From NCBI GenBank assembly GCA_015499995.1, contig JADNRV010000165.1, forward strand, positions 47,248 through 111,247: a stretch of DNA of 64,000 nucleotides, given 5' to 3'. This DNA comes from Flammula alnicola (Eukaryota > Basidiomycota > Agaricomycetes > Agaricales > Strophariaceae). The notes under the pieces are model-generated. The model ran no database searches. It was not told the origin of the DNA and worked only from the letters and a program-made list of their open reading frames with translations. Each line of letters starts with the position of its first letter. Within the stretch, counting starts at the first letter, position 1. Made by a program: the position numbers and the translations under genes. Shown piece by piece: positions 1-13,414 of this stretch.

Positions 1-183
1 TTGCCGATGAAGGGTATAATGACTGGTGTCTCCATTCTCTTGTGATACAGCAGGGTTGGGTTGAAAGCTATGTATGTGTATGTGCGAACGTGACATGTAG
101 TGGACAAAGTAAAAACGAGGTATCTGACAGAATGACATTTGTGGTAACAGGTTGAATATGATAGATCGAAGAGCAGAACAATT

Positions 184-2381
184 TCAGTGTTCAACATCCA
201 TGTCTCCAGTCGTCCCATTGCCATTGGTGGTGTGACTCTTCTTCCAGATAACAAAATCATCCAAAAGAGTAGGCCATGCCTGGTAGATGACGCATTAACT
301 CCATCTCGAATGCGAGCGTAAAATAAAAACAAACTGACCCCATCAGCCTCGTAATCTTGAAGAGTGGGCTTTATGGTCTCGCAAAATTCGAGCATCTACA
401 AGTTGGGATGGGTCCAGAAGATTCAGACAGCAAATCAAAAAGTGACAAACCATGCTCCACAAATCTTTGTTCGTGGCTTTGTAGGTTCCCATTTCCTGTA
501 GAGGCCATTGAATCAGAATGGTGGACGTATCAAGACCGTAGCAACGTACACCAATAAACCGGAGAACTTCTGACATGATCGGGTACTTGGGCACCAATAA
601 AACTGTCCAGAACGCGACAGATGTCTGTATGTTGGGTCAATACCGCGATTGCAAAAATAAACCAAGCGAAAATAGTTCACCTCCATGTCAATGTTCCTCG
701 ACTGTCTATTGGTGTGAAAATAAATCATTCAGAATGAGTAGACGTAATGAGCGGCAAAAGACTAACTCTGGTTTTGCGAGCGAGAAAGAGAATTGATAAA
801 GCTTTTGGAAAGCTGCTTTGCTGTCTGCTGCATAAGAAAAGTACAGCGCCCGGTCGTATTCCTGATCCTTCTTGGCTCCCGGTTTGATGGCAGGCTTGCC
901 TTCAATCAGCAACTCCTCGAGCTCTGTGATAGCCAATGCTAATTGCGAGATGGAAGATATTCTGCAGAAAGAAAGTTATCGCAACTTGAATCTGTGGGGC
1001 AATATGCAACGCACTTGAGAGAGCTCGTCGCTTTAACCCATTCCTCTTTGGTCACTTTCGCCATCTCCGTTGCCCCCATTTGCCATGCAAAGATAAGCGG
1101 GCGCGATCCATCCATAGGCATAGTGGCGTCGTTACATAGCTGTTCAAATCCTTCAGGGCCAATGACATTAGCGTCGTCAGCGTCCGCATAAATATTGAAG
1201 AGTTCCAGGGCGCGTTGGGGCGTATAAGGTTCGTGTTTGGTCGTTTTCTTGGCGGCTTAGCCGCAGATGCAGGTGTTGGTTGTTCTACATGAACAGCGGG
1301 TTTCGGGTTAGACATGGTAAGTGGCAGTTCCTGCGAATGTTGCTTTCGATTAGGACGTGTACGAGAGGGTTACACAAAGCAACTCGCCTTAACAGAGGAA
1401 ACTTTACGACTAGGAACGGGTTCATCGTCACTGTGTGCGTGTTTTATGTGGTTAGACAAGCAGCAAAGCAGGGATGACAAGTGCATGGGTGTCTCATCCA
1501 CGAGCTCCTATGAAGGAAAGAAGCTTGCAAGATAGGTATGTAAAGAAGAAAGAAACCGAGTACGCGTTTAAGAGGGTAGTAGGGTAGGGGGGACCACGTG
1601 AACCGCAGGAGAGTAGAACGACACTGCAGGTTTCTCTGGGACAGATACCAGGCGAATGTTGCCACTGCCACGAACCGCAAGACACAAGCGGCTTACATAA
1701 GTAATTTCTTTTTTGGGACTCCAGAAAAGTGATTCAGGGACGCGAGAAATATCATGTAGAAACAGCATCGAGATGAAAGGAATGTGGAAGGAAAAGGTTG
1801 AACGAGGATTAATGGAAGATGCTTACATTTCCATTTGGTTTCCCCGGCGGCCTGCCGTTTGCTTCGAGGCTTTCTTGGCGGTTTTTCGAGGACCAGAGGC
1901 CGAGCCGCTCGTTTTTGCTCGTTTTGCGGAATGGACGGACTGTAAGACACGTCCGATATGGAGATCAGGACGCGTTGAGCGTTACGAACAAGAGTCGTCA
2001 TTGGGGCTTACTTCCATAGCGTCCGAATCGTTCCCAGCTTCCCCTCTGAGTGTAGTCACCGAATTAGAACCAAGACCACTCTGCCAAGGTCTCCAGGGAA
2101 CACACCACTCACTCGTTTGTGGACGGGGTGGCCGCAGCCACAGCGTTTTTTCCAGAAGCTCTTCCGGCGGTCTTTCTCGTGCTCGTCGCATTGGATGACG
2201 CGGTCTCTGTTGTCGTATTTTTAGCAGTCGTTGATCTGGTCGACGCTCTCGTCGAACGCGTGGAAGTTGAGGCTTCGGCAGCCTTGTCATCGACTTGTTT
2301 CCTCTAAGAAGCACCAAGCGTGAGTGCGCGGAAGATTTACCAGATGTCCGAAGCATGAAGATAACATACTTTTGGAGGCAT
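184..2381 (-). CDS. DCN1: DCN1-like cullin neddylation factor (PONY/DCUN1 domain)
   Basis: Scaffold-type E3 that helps transfer NEDD8/Rub1 from Ubc12 to cullins. The first exon encodes MPPK (2381-2370), followed by an intron with a clean GTATGT donor. A Thr/Ser/Lys/Arg-rich low-complexity N-terminus (about 2303-1825) follows in place of a recognisable UBA domain. The PONY core then reads YADADDANVIGPEGFEQLC, PLIFAWQMGATEMAKVTKEE, AAFQKLYQFSFSLAKPE and ATNKDLWSMVCHF. The last exons give DYEADGAWPTLLDDFV, the conserved C-terminal end of the family, then a short acidic tail and TGA at 186-184. At least six introns are needed and internal exon limits are approximate. It diverges from CIA2 across a gap of about 200 bp. 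The family call is firm; the basic N-terminal extension is less usual. Confidence 0.86.
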
Positions 2382-2582
2382 TATTCCGAGATGGAAGATA
2401 TACTTAAGAGGGGCGGTATGTAAAGATTAGCAGAGGAGTACTAATTGAGTGAGTCGGAGTGAGGTGTGGCGAAGGCAAGGTTCCTCCGACGCGACTTTGT
2501 GAGCCGTGACTTTGTGACTGCCGAGGACATCACATCTGTCCCGGGCTGCTTTGAACTCTTGACTCCTTCCCACTTGCATCTG

Positions 2583-3276
2583 ATGCCTGGAGAAATCTTC
2601 AATCCCAATCCGTCGTTTTCTCAACCTCAAAAGCGGCTGGACGGCAGGCGGATATATTAACGCATTCACTATGGATAAACGATACCTCCTCGTCCGAAGA
2701 TGAAGCGGACGAAGTTGAGGCCATTGACCAAGATGAGATATTCGGTACGCCCCAGGTTTCCTCTCTGTCTGAAACTTTCGTTGACTTTTGCCGTTCCATA
2801 GACCTCATTCGCTCAATCTATGATCCCGAACATCCTAATACTCTAGAGGAGCTACGCGTCGTCTCAGCACCACAAGTGACCGTCGGTACAAATCGCATAA
2901 AGGTAGAATTTACACCAACGGTACCCCACTGTGGGATGTCCACGCTCATCGGTGAGTGTTCGCGACCACGCTCGGCTAAGCCTTGGTTCTTAATGTCTTC
3001 TAATAGGTCTTTGCATACGGGTACGCCTTCTGCGCAGCATTCCAGAGCGTTTCAAGGTCGATATCTGCGTCAAACCCGGTTCACATCAGAGCGAGAATGC
3101 GGGTGAGTCGCCGTGCTTCTTTTCATCCGAAAGCCTTCTAATGACGATCTTGGTGTAAAGTCAACAAGCAACTGAACGATAAAGAAAGAGTCGCCGCTGC
3201 GCTAGAAAACCCGGTCCTTCTTGATACCGTCGAACAATGCCTGGCCAACGCTCGTTCTCGGAGTAACGTCGATTGA
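2583..3276 (+). CDS. CIA2: CIA2/MIP18-type cytosolic Fe-S assembly targeting factor (frame break near N-terminus)
   Basis: Subunit of the CIA targeting complex, which passes Fe-S clusters to cytosolic and nuclear apoproteins. The core reads [36 protein letters not shown] (with the family's reactive-Cys HCGM), [15 protein letters not shown] and [17 protein letters not shown], ending at TGA 3274-3276. Three short introns are visible: after DQDEIF, at ...TLIG and at ...SENA. The ATG at 2583 opens [10 protein letters not shown], matching the family's usual NPNP start. The following residues ([14 protein letters not shown]...) continue only in another frame, so one base appears to be missing near 2615, or there is an unrecognised splice. 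The rest of the gene is intact. Confidence 0.85.
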
Positions 3277-3822
3277 GCGATTGTGCACTTCCCGTAGAGA
3301 AACGTTATCATGTATCCATAGCTTCATCATTTCCTATGTACACTTCAACTATAAATTAGTATGTAACTTTATTTCGCCCGATAGTTCAAGCTACTCTCGA
3401 GTCTCGGTAAGTAAAACCTCCTGGCTTTAACTCAGGAGTCCGAAGGTTGGGGTTATTCGCGTGGAAACCACGTTTTCGTTAGATCTCGGTATACATTTGC
3501 GAGGTCGGGCAGAAAATGTCAGAATTGATCGTTATTAATTGGGATCAGGAATCATGGATTGTTCTCTATAGAATGTGTGAGATAATGCTACATATTGACG
3601 AGAACGATGGAGGTATACGGAACTACATAAAGAAATGAGAGTCTAGAGCTACAAACCAGTGATGGGTTGGTTAATAATGTATGCGTAGAACGAAATAATA
3701 ATGCTGAGGTCAATGAAATATGCGCGGACGGAGACGTGGCCATGGACTGAGGAAAACCATGATGCAATGTGAGATCAAAATCGAAGGAAATGAGAAAGAA
3801 GAAAAAAGTCAGGAGAAAAGTT
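3277..3822. other. Intergenic, convergent 3' ends
   Basis: AT-rich spacer between the CIA2 stop and the stop of the first DUF7330 gene on the other strand. I see no ORF, RNA gene or repeat that I can support. Both transcripts probably end here. Confidence 0.5.
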
Positions 3823-4617
3823 TCAATCCTTCAGTAGAAAATCCCAGTCAATTGCTGTCTCGGGGGCCTTCCGCGAACAGCCGAATAATCTCTTCAGCGA
3901 CTCTTTGTGGGTATTTTCAGGGTTGCATGTCTGGACATCCCACATGCGGAATGTGACACGCCCACGAGTTACGACCACGACGTCATCTTCGTTGTCGTAT
4001 TCTTCGGCGTCGGGTTCATTGAGCCTGGCGTTGCGCAGGATCTTGTTAATAAACCCTGCAGAGAAATCGGGTTTGCCAGAGTGGTGTATTTGTCCTTTGA
4101 AGTCGGAGGGCAACCAGATGGTAACATCTGATGTTTCAGCCAGCACTTCCAGGTAAAATTTGGATCGCGGAAAATTTCGACACTGTCCAAGAAGATGTGA
4201 GCGCAAGTTATTAAAAGTGAGGATCATGTAGGATGACGCACAACTTTCAGCTTTATTGGCGCATCGTCGTTGACGACGGACATCGTCATGCGATGATCGA
4301 CGGGTTGGTTGCGCGCGCGGTAGTGCGGTAAGATGAGGGTTAAATCAATTGGCTTTTGAGCGCCGAAGAGATGGAAATCCCAATCTGCTTCGCTGTGATA
4401 TTTACTTTGTGCGTCCCCCGCGTTGATGTCTGATCAAGCTAAAGTTAGGCCATGGTCAGAAAATTTACCATGAGGTGAGGTGGCATAAAATACTCACTAA
4501 AGGTCTCGATTTCTCAAAAGACAGCTGGTGGAGGAAGGAGGTTTAATGTAATTAGCTTGGGTGTTTATAAAGCTTCGCGGATAGGAGCACACGCACAGTG
4601 GAGTGGTCAGAAGACAT
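3823..4617 (-). CDS. DUF7330 domain protein (copy 1)
   Basis: Member of a fungal family of unknown function that is expanded in Agaricomycetes. The last exon carries the domain core FYLEVLAETSDVTIWLPSDF, a KPDFSAGFINKILRN segment, an acidic stretch and VVVTRGRVTFRMWDV, ending at 3823. The preceding exon contains DWDFHLFGAQKPIDLTLILP and is joined by a clear gttgtg...acag intron. A start at ATG 4617 (MSSDHST) is plausible, but splicing of the first two short exons does not close in frame, so the N-terminus is uncertain. It lies head-to-tail with a second related gene, which suggests an old tandem duplication. No signal peptide or membrane segment is visible. The family name comes from remembered consensus features. 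Confidence 0.6.
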
Positions 4618-5269
4618 TATGAGAGAAAAGAAAAGGTAATGAAGTTGCAAGGGAAAAAGAAAGGAGGGTACGGCGCCGTCGCTCTTCCTAGGCAGAGGGT
4701 GGGGCCAGGGCAGCAATGAAGGAGATGTTCTCTTGTGGGAGGGAGGGACTTTTAATACTCTGTCCTTGTGCCAAATCAAGGACAAGAAGAAGGCCGCCAC
4801 GTGGGTGTAAGCGGGGCTGTACAAGGCTTACTATTTTTGGACACGGCAGCCTTGGCAACTTGCGCAGATCGGGCACAACGTGCTACAACGGAACTCTGCT
4901 CCGATCCATCCTCCTCCGTTTCATTCCAAAGTACAAGGCCTTGCAAGGTCTTTCCCATGAACAGGCATTCCCATTCTTATGTCGAGTCGCAAGGTAGGTA
5001 AAATGCATATCTTATAATACACAAGTCCACTGTTTCGCCGACTCCGGTCTTTCGGCTCCACGGAGGATTTCGTTGAAATCGCGGGAACAATTGTTTTATC
5101 AGGGGACGATCTTTCGCCCAACGTCCCGGTTCGCCTTTCCCGACAAGATGGAATACTACTATATGCGCCTATGATACTGTTTATCATGTGAGGCCTTCGC
5201 TCTGCACTCAAACCCCTCAGCCTCCGCGCCCACCTTCCATTATGTCGACCATCTCCATCTGACAAAACA

Positions 5270-6376
5270 TCACGGCATCTTGAACATGCGTCGAATCCGA
5301 CTCAGCCTACTCTCCAGAATCCACAGCGATTCATTCTTCTGGTCCCGGACCTCCTCCTGCATCTGGAGCTTAATACTTCTGGCGGCGTAAATGTGAACCT
5401 CGTCTTCGTCGTCTCTCACTAATCCTGGCGCATTCAGGCGCACGACCCCCACATCTATCGATTTCCGTAATTCCGCGCTACATTTGACGTGAATTGGCAT
5501 GCTTCTCGCACTGTTGATGTAAACGTTACCGCGGAATTTGGACGGCAGTATGACACGCGCGCTATCTTCACTAGAAGTAACGTACAGCGAAAATGGTGGT
5601 TTGCGGCCCCGGACAGTCGAATCTAGGTGAGCAAGAAACAATCATACATAGTGTGTTATTTCTGACGCGCGTCATAGCAGACATTTTCAGAAGACTTACT
5701 ATCTCAATAGTCACCGATCCAGAATGACTAGAAGTGTTTATAGTTGATTTCTCCCATGATGTCGCATCTTCATCTGGAAGAGGCGAGAGAAGCAGCACTC
5801 GGAGGTTTATATCCTCATTGTGAACTTCTTTTCTCAAGCTCGAGAAGGACTTCAGTTTCTTGGACATTGACCAATCTTCCTGCTTGGAACGATTTGCTCT
5901 GTGCTGAAATGACTTCTTCGGGAACTCTAAATGAAACGAGGATCAGCATAAACTTTTGGCTCACAAAGGCGATGCTACTTCTCGATCTTCTTACCTTTTG
6001 AACGTTTGGCAGTTTCAGAGGCTCTACGCAACTTTTCGGAGACTTTAAAACGATTGTTTCTCGCTGTGTTTTAGCACCAAACTCGTTCTTCGTTACCTGG
6101 CGAAGTTGTCAGGGTCCGATCGGAAACAACTTCGGAGGTTGTATACGGTATGTCGACGCACCAACATAAAAAATGCGCTGAAGCCCATCTCGTCCAGCAA
6201 GTGCTATAGAACTCCCGTTTCTATGTGGGTCTTGCTGACGACCACGACGACCTGGTCGTGGTTTGCTCAAAAGTGCGGTCTCTCGGCACCCATGTTGCAG
6301 AATGTGGCTCCTTTCTATATGCACGTTGCTTTCGATCACTGAAATCGAGGCTCGCAGGCTCGCAGTCTGCCCACAT
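5270..6376 (-). CDS. DUF7330-like protein (copy 2)
   Basis: The final exon (5641-5270) encodes PPFSLYVTSSEDSARVILP, then SKFRGNVYINSA and an acidic linker, with the same beta-strand-rich layout as the neighbouring DUF7330 gene. Upstream exons read through a Ser/Lys-rich segment (MSKKLKSFSSLRKE... near 5860) and further back to about 6250 using consistent splice sites at about 5697/5624 and 5996/5920. The first exon is unresolved: ATG 6376 opens a plausible frame (MWADCEPASLDF...) but does not join cleanly. Function is unknown. The two DUF7330 genes are only weakly alike, so any duplication is not recent. Confidence 0.45.
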
Positions 6377-6578
6377 TCCTGCACATTCCTTTTATGTAAC
6401 GTGAGTTGCGATTAGTGTTCCTATTATGTTTCTGACGTTTCGTCGAACGCGTGTAGAGAGTGCAGCACTCGCGTGGCTCTTTGTATATCCGATCCGCAGG
6501 AAATTAAATAGGCGAACAAGTCCAGAAACGCGTAGATATGCTGGTGGTGAAATGGGAAACATATAGGTGCACAAGTTG

Positions 6579-8187
6579 TTACAGATCATCGACCCCTTCT
6601 CCCTCGGAGTCGACGACGATGGTATCTCCTGGTTCTGTTGACGAAGAGTGTGGTATAGGCGGTTTATGTTCGGTAGAAAAGGCGACGAACTGGACCTGGG
6701 GTCACCATTCGGTCCTGAGGACACCTTTACCTTGCTCTGTCTCGCTTGGTTAACCAATCTAGCGAATTCCGACTTTTGTTCTATCTATATAAATACAACG
6801 ACAGGCTCGATCAGTTTCGGTACAAGCAGCGGGCGCATAAAACCACCAACCTGATACCCTATCACATCCGTTATTACTGGTTTCTTTTTCTTCGTCATGT
6901 CTTCTTCCCATTTCTTGAGATCCCGTTTCAACTCAGCCTTGGTCTTCCTATTCGGCAGAGATTGTCCAAATTGGCATTGAACAGCATCACCCACCTTTTG
7001 AAATTTCGCATGTTAGAGTATAACGGTATGACAGGACCTGAGAAACATACCGCCGATGGCGTTGTTCCCAATTAGTTCGGTCGCCCGTCAGACTCAGGTT
7101 CTGTTGGGCAAGCATGTCCTTGAGCTGTTTGTCCTTCAAGGTTGTGTATGATGAAATGGGAAGTGGGTGTTCATCATCACTATCAGACGTCCTTTTCCTG
7201 ACAATTGAGTGCCCTGTGCGGAATTCGTGAAGCCTTTGTTACATACTTGTGTTTCCCTTTATGCTGGCTATTCTTGCCTCCTCCGCCCATAATCTTTGAC
7301 CATGACGTTGCGGCACTATCGGATGAGCCGCCGGAATCTTTGCAGTTGTTGTCCATATGAACGTTGAGTCTCCGGTATCGTACTTTTTTCTGACATAATG
7401 GGCATCCAACAAGGTCATCCGCTGAAAATGACTATCAGAACGCATTCCATAGGTATATCAGAAAGAAATATGGAAACTTACGTTTCGGAGCGAGAGTTGA
7501 AGAATCCAAGCGGTAATCTCGTCCTCCTCAGCATCCGAGCTGGGAATAGTCATGTCTATAACGTCGTCGCATTTGGGTTTTAGCTTCTTCACCCTCGAAG
7601 GAGGTTTAGGAGTTGTGGCGTTTGGGCCATTCGACGAGCGTGGATGGCACGAAGGGCCAGCGACATTCCCACTGAACGTGTCTGTGCCGGGGTTTGCTCC
7701 ACACTCTCTTGCGCTTTTTGGCCGTTCCTTTGTGGTTTGACTGGGTGAAGTCGCACGCTCCTTCTCCCGCCTGATAAGTCCCAGAATCAAGGGCCTATCA
7801 TTATCTGTCAGCTGAGCAAGAGAATGCATCGAGGACGGATACGACCTTGCTTCCTTCCAAGCAGATATCACGCTTTCCAAAGCAGGATTCGGCCGTATAT
7901 GTCCTTCCCCAGTCGTCTTCCGACAGCTTGGGCATTCTTGTTTGAGAGCAAGCGAAGCTCTAATGCACTAGCAGGAACAAGTTGAGCCCCACATTTAGAC
8001 GCGACGAATCAAAAACAGGCGCACCGTTGAGCAAAAGCAATGACCACACGCAATAGTCACAGGAGCATCATATAAATCTCCGCATATATCACAGCGAAAT
8101 GACCCATCTAGAGTTCGCAAGCCTGGTGCGATAGCATGAGGAGGAAAGTCTGTTGGATCAGGAACATCGGCAGCCATGAAATTCATT
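6579..8187 (-). CDS. RAD18: RAD18-like E3 ubiquitin ligase
   Basis: RING E3 that with Rad6 monoubiquitinates PCNA at stalled forks. The N-terminal exon (ATG 8187 or 8178) gives MAADVPDPTDFPPHAIAPGL and a RING finger, CDICGDLYDAPVTIACGHCF, continued after an intron by ECPSC. Next come a low-complexity linker (about 7880-7460), a UBZ4-type zinc finger with CPLCQKKV and VHMDNNC near 7370-7330, and a SAP-like segment ending in RHRRY near 7070. A Lys-rich region with KKWEEDMTKKKKP follows. The C-terminus is TIVVDSEGEGVDDL, stop 6581-6579. Joining the last segment needs either a 35-nt intron near 6690 (very short for this genome) or one missing base near 6640. RING-UBZ-SAP order matches the family. 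Confidence 0.85.
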
Positions 8188-10935
8188 GTAATGTGTAGAT
8201 CCAAATAATAGAATTCGAGAGACGGCGCTACGTGGACTCTCCTCCTTGTGTATAGAGAGACCGTTGTCCTCGCTGTCGGTGTCGAGGGTTTCATTGAACT
8301 CCCATCAAAACGCGTGAGGTCGTGGCTGTCACGCCACGTGAGAGAGAGACAAACGCGTAACGCGCCGATGGCTTTTTTTTTCAACAAAGCCCATATCAGC
8401 CAAAATACATCATTTTATAAGGACTCATTTCGATTTTAACTTCGCAATAATGGGCCCCAATCCGGAAGCGAAGCGGGGCCAAGGATGCGTGCAGCTTCGG
8501 GGCTACTAGGGATGCGCGGCGGGGCTCTCATGCTGTTAGATTCGAAACTTGTCGTTCTTGGTCGCTCAATCTCCCTGTTTTTTTCTGGCCTTTCTGGACC
8601 TTTTACCAACCAGGCAAATAATAACCACGCAACCGGAGTCGCTAGTCGGTCACCAGTGTAAAGGGCCTTATAAGGTGGTCAGGACTTCCGAATAACTCTA
8701 AAGGTTACTACTTCCTTGCCCGTTGCCTGTCCTCTTTTCACGCCAAATTCGACGTGACACTGGCGTCTTTTTTTAACATGGTTTCCGAGTCACTTTCCCT
8801 CCGAAAATCCCAAATTCCACCGTCCGCTTGGCAGTTACCACGAAACACTCAGGTGAATCCTAAATAACTCACCGCCGTCATCGTTATATCTCACTCTTTA
8901 TTTTTTAGCAGAAAGGTGTTCCATTGATCCTCTGACCATGATTTGTACACAGCATCAATCCGAACGCATGTTTCGACACTGTAGGCTAAGGTAACAATCT
9001 TTTGTATTCCACAATTTTGCAGGGGAAGTAAATAAAAAAACTAACTGAACCTCGCGTAGATCTTCCCTCTGGGCATCGGCCGCATTGAATGAATCTGCGC
9101 CTGTACCACGGGACAGTTAACGTGAAAATCGCGAAGTTCAACCGTATGACAACATTTATTCCTCAAAAATTGCGCTCAATTGATTGAGGTTGCTGATGCT
9201 TCTCGACTCTCTCACCTAACTACCATGAATTCAAAATTCGGAGGCTCTACTGCAGCCTCTGAGTCAGTCCGATGACAGGGCGACTATGACTACTCCTTAT
9301 CACACTTTACGGACTCTTCCAGTATGTCCAACCTCTCAGGTTTTTGCCCTTCCATCGTTGCTCACGTATTTCGCTCGTTGTGGCCAGTGCAAGGTGTTCA
9401 TCCCTGGAGTGCGGACGCTTAAATGCTGGAATTGGAATATATCGGACTTTTTTTTTCGTTTGCCTGGCCATGGCCTACTTAGAATGCTTGTGAGTGTGGA
9501 TCTTCGGATATATGAACACTAGATAACAGGCATAACTCAGTGATTGTTGCTCACAGTAGTCCCACGTCTTCTTTTATAGAGCTTCAAAATCATGGGTGCC
9601 ACTGTAGCTCAGTGGATGGCAAGAAATTCCAATTACTGGTTTCCTTACCTCGAGCTTATTTATTTATCGATTAGTCTGTTCTTTCAGGAATCTTGGATCC
9701 GGATAGACTCGAGCGTTGTGAACATTTCTGGTAAGCTGTCCGGTGACCCTTGACCGCTCCTGACCGTAATAGGAAAATCGCGCCACACAGGAATCGCACA
9801 TGCGGGCACCTCTCGCGGACAAGATCTGTTATCATCTAAGGGTTGCATTTGGTCCTTCTTTGCTCCCTGAGCTATCACTTTTACAACCCCACCATTCGTG
9901 GACCATAGACGACAACAAATTGCCGTTTCTTGGCGTGGAATTTGTCCGGAAATATGTCGTTCAGTGGTCTCTGCTCCTTCAAAGTGGTCTGATGGAGGGT
10001 CGTTTCTCGAGGGGGTTTGAAAGGTCCTTAATCCCCTATTTGGTGTTTCCAGGAGCAGCTCTCAGGTTATATCCGACCGTACTTCCGACTATCCTAACGA
10101 AGCAGCCTACAAAAGGTGTGCCTCCTCATAATCACTCATGACCGATTCGCAAAGGAGCTTATGGAATGGAAAACTTCCCAGGTCGGAAGTGAGGATCATG
10201 AATGTCAACTCAAAATCTCCGTATCGTGTCAATCTCGAGGAGAGAATTCACGGCGCGCCATCGAAGGCCTTCGACGTGTCCACGTTCTTTGGTTTACACC
10301 GTAGAATGGAATGTCAAAAGTAAACATCTTTGGCGCCAAGACTTTTACCATGCTTTTAGCGCCAAGAGGTCCGGAAATTTTTTCAACCGTAGCCAAATTT
10401 AGCACCATCACCACCTTGGAGATGCTCATGAACTGCATACCTGACGTTTCCCCGGAATAGTGGGCATCTACCACTGCACTGGCTAAAACACACGAGCAGA
10501 TATCGCACCCACGGGGTTTGTGAGTTTTATGCCCTACTTTCGAAGTTGCGGACCTACATTTACTTGTTTCTTTTGCAGGCTTTTTAGAAATTGGCTGAAG
10601 GCGAGAAGCTGACTTGGGCGAAGCAACAATTTCTACGGACTCAATATTCGAAATGCTGTTGTAGCTTAAAGTGTGCGGGTATATTGGCCTTTTGACGAAG
10701 AGAAATATCAGCGAAGTTAGACCGTCGTGACGGTCATTCTCTGTCCTCGAGTTCATCCTGGAGGTAGAGACAACGCATCGACATTTACAACCTCAGCCTC
10801 ATGACCAGGGTGAACTTGAAAACATCGGAATATCTCTGATAGACCATCACTTTAAATTCACGATAAAAGGCAAGCTACGAAATGCAAACTAACCAGGTTC
10901 ATTCTCCAGTGTCTACCCAGCAGTTGTAGTTCAGC
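8188..10935. other. Gene-poor interval upstream of the xylanase
   Basis: About 2.7 kb with no recognisable gene. ORFs at 9800-10141 (+) and 10229-10756 (-, 175 codons from a real ATG) resemble nothing I know. The latter has a Cys cluster, GCDICSC, but too little else to assign a zinc finger. A TAGCTCAGTGG string near 9606 looks like a tRNA D-arm, but no matching T-arm follows. The last 150 bp before 10936 should be the xylanase promoter. Confidence 0.4.
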
Positions 10936-13150
<2,215 letters not shown>

Positions 13151-13414
13151 GAAGTCTAAATGCTTGGGTCTCCATAGCTTAGCTACGTTCATAAAAATTG
13201 TTCACGATCCTCGAGGTAGACGGATGACGAGTAGTACACGATATCTATGGAAATATAAAATGCCTTGCCGAATCAAGTCACCCTGTCATTATCTTGCGTC
13301 CTGGAAAATCCGAGATAATCGTAAGAATTATTGCGCATGAAGCATGACCGACAATACAAAGGAAACCATAAGAAACCCGTCAGTAAAAGAAGGAGGAATA
13401 ATAATAAAATGCAG

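Noticed and set aside
9600..9640. tRNA-like TAGCTCAGTGG string
   Set aside because: No matching acceptor stem or TTC-arm at the proper distance; only a D-arm-like match.
10229..10756. 175-codon minus-strand ORF with GCDICSC
   Set aside because: Starts at a real ATG but shows no recognisable domain or splice context; not enough to call a gene.
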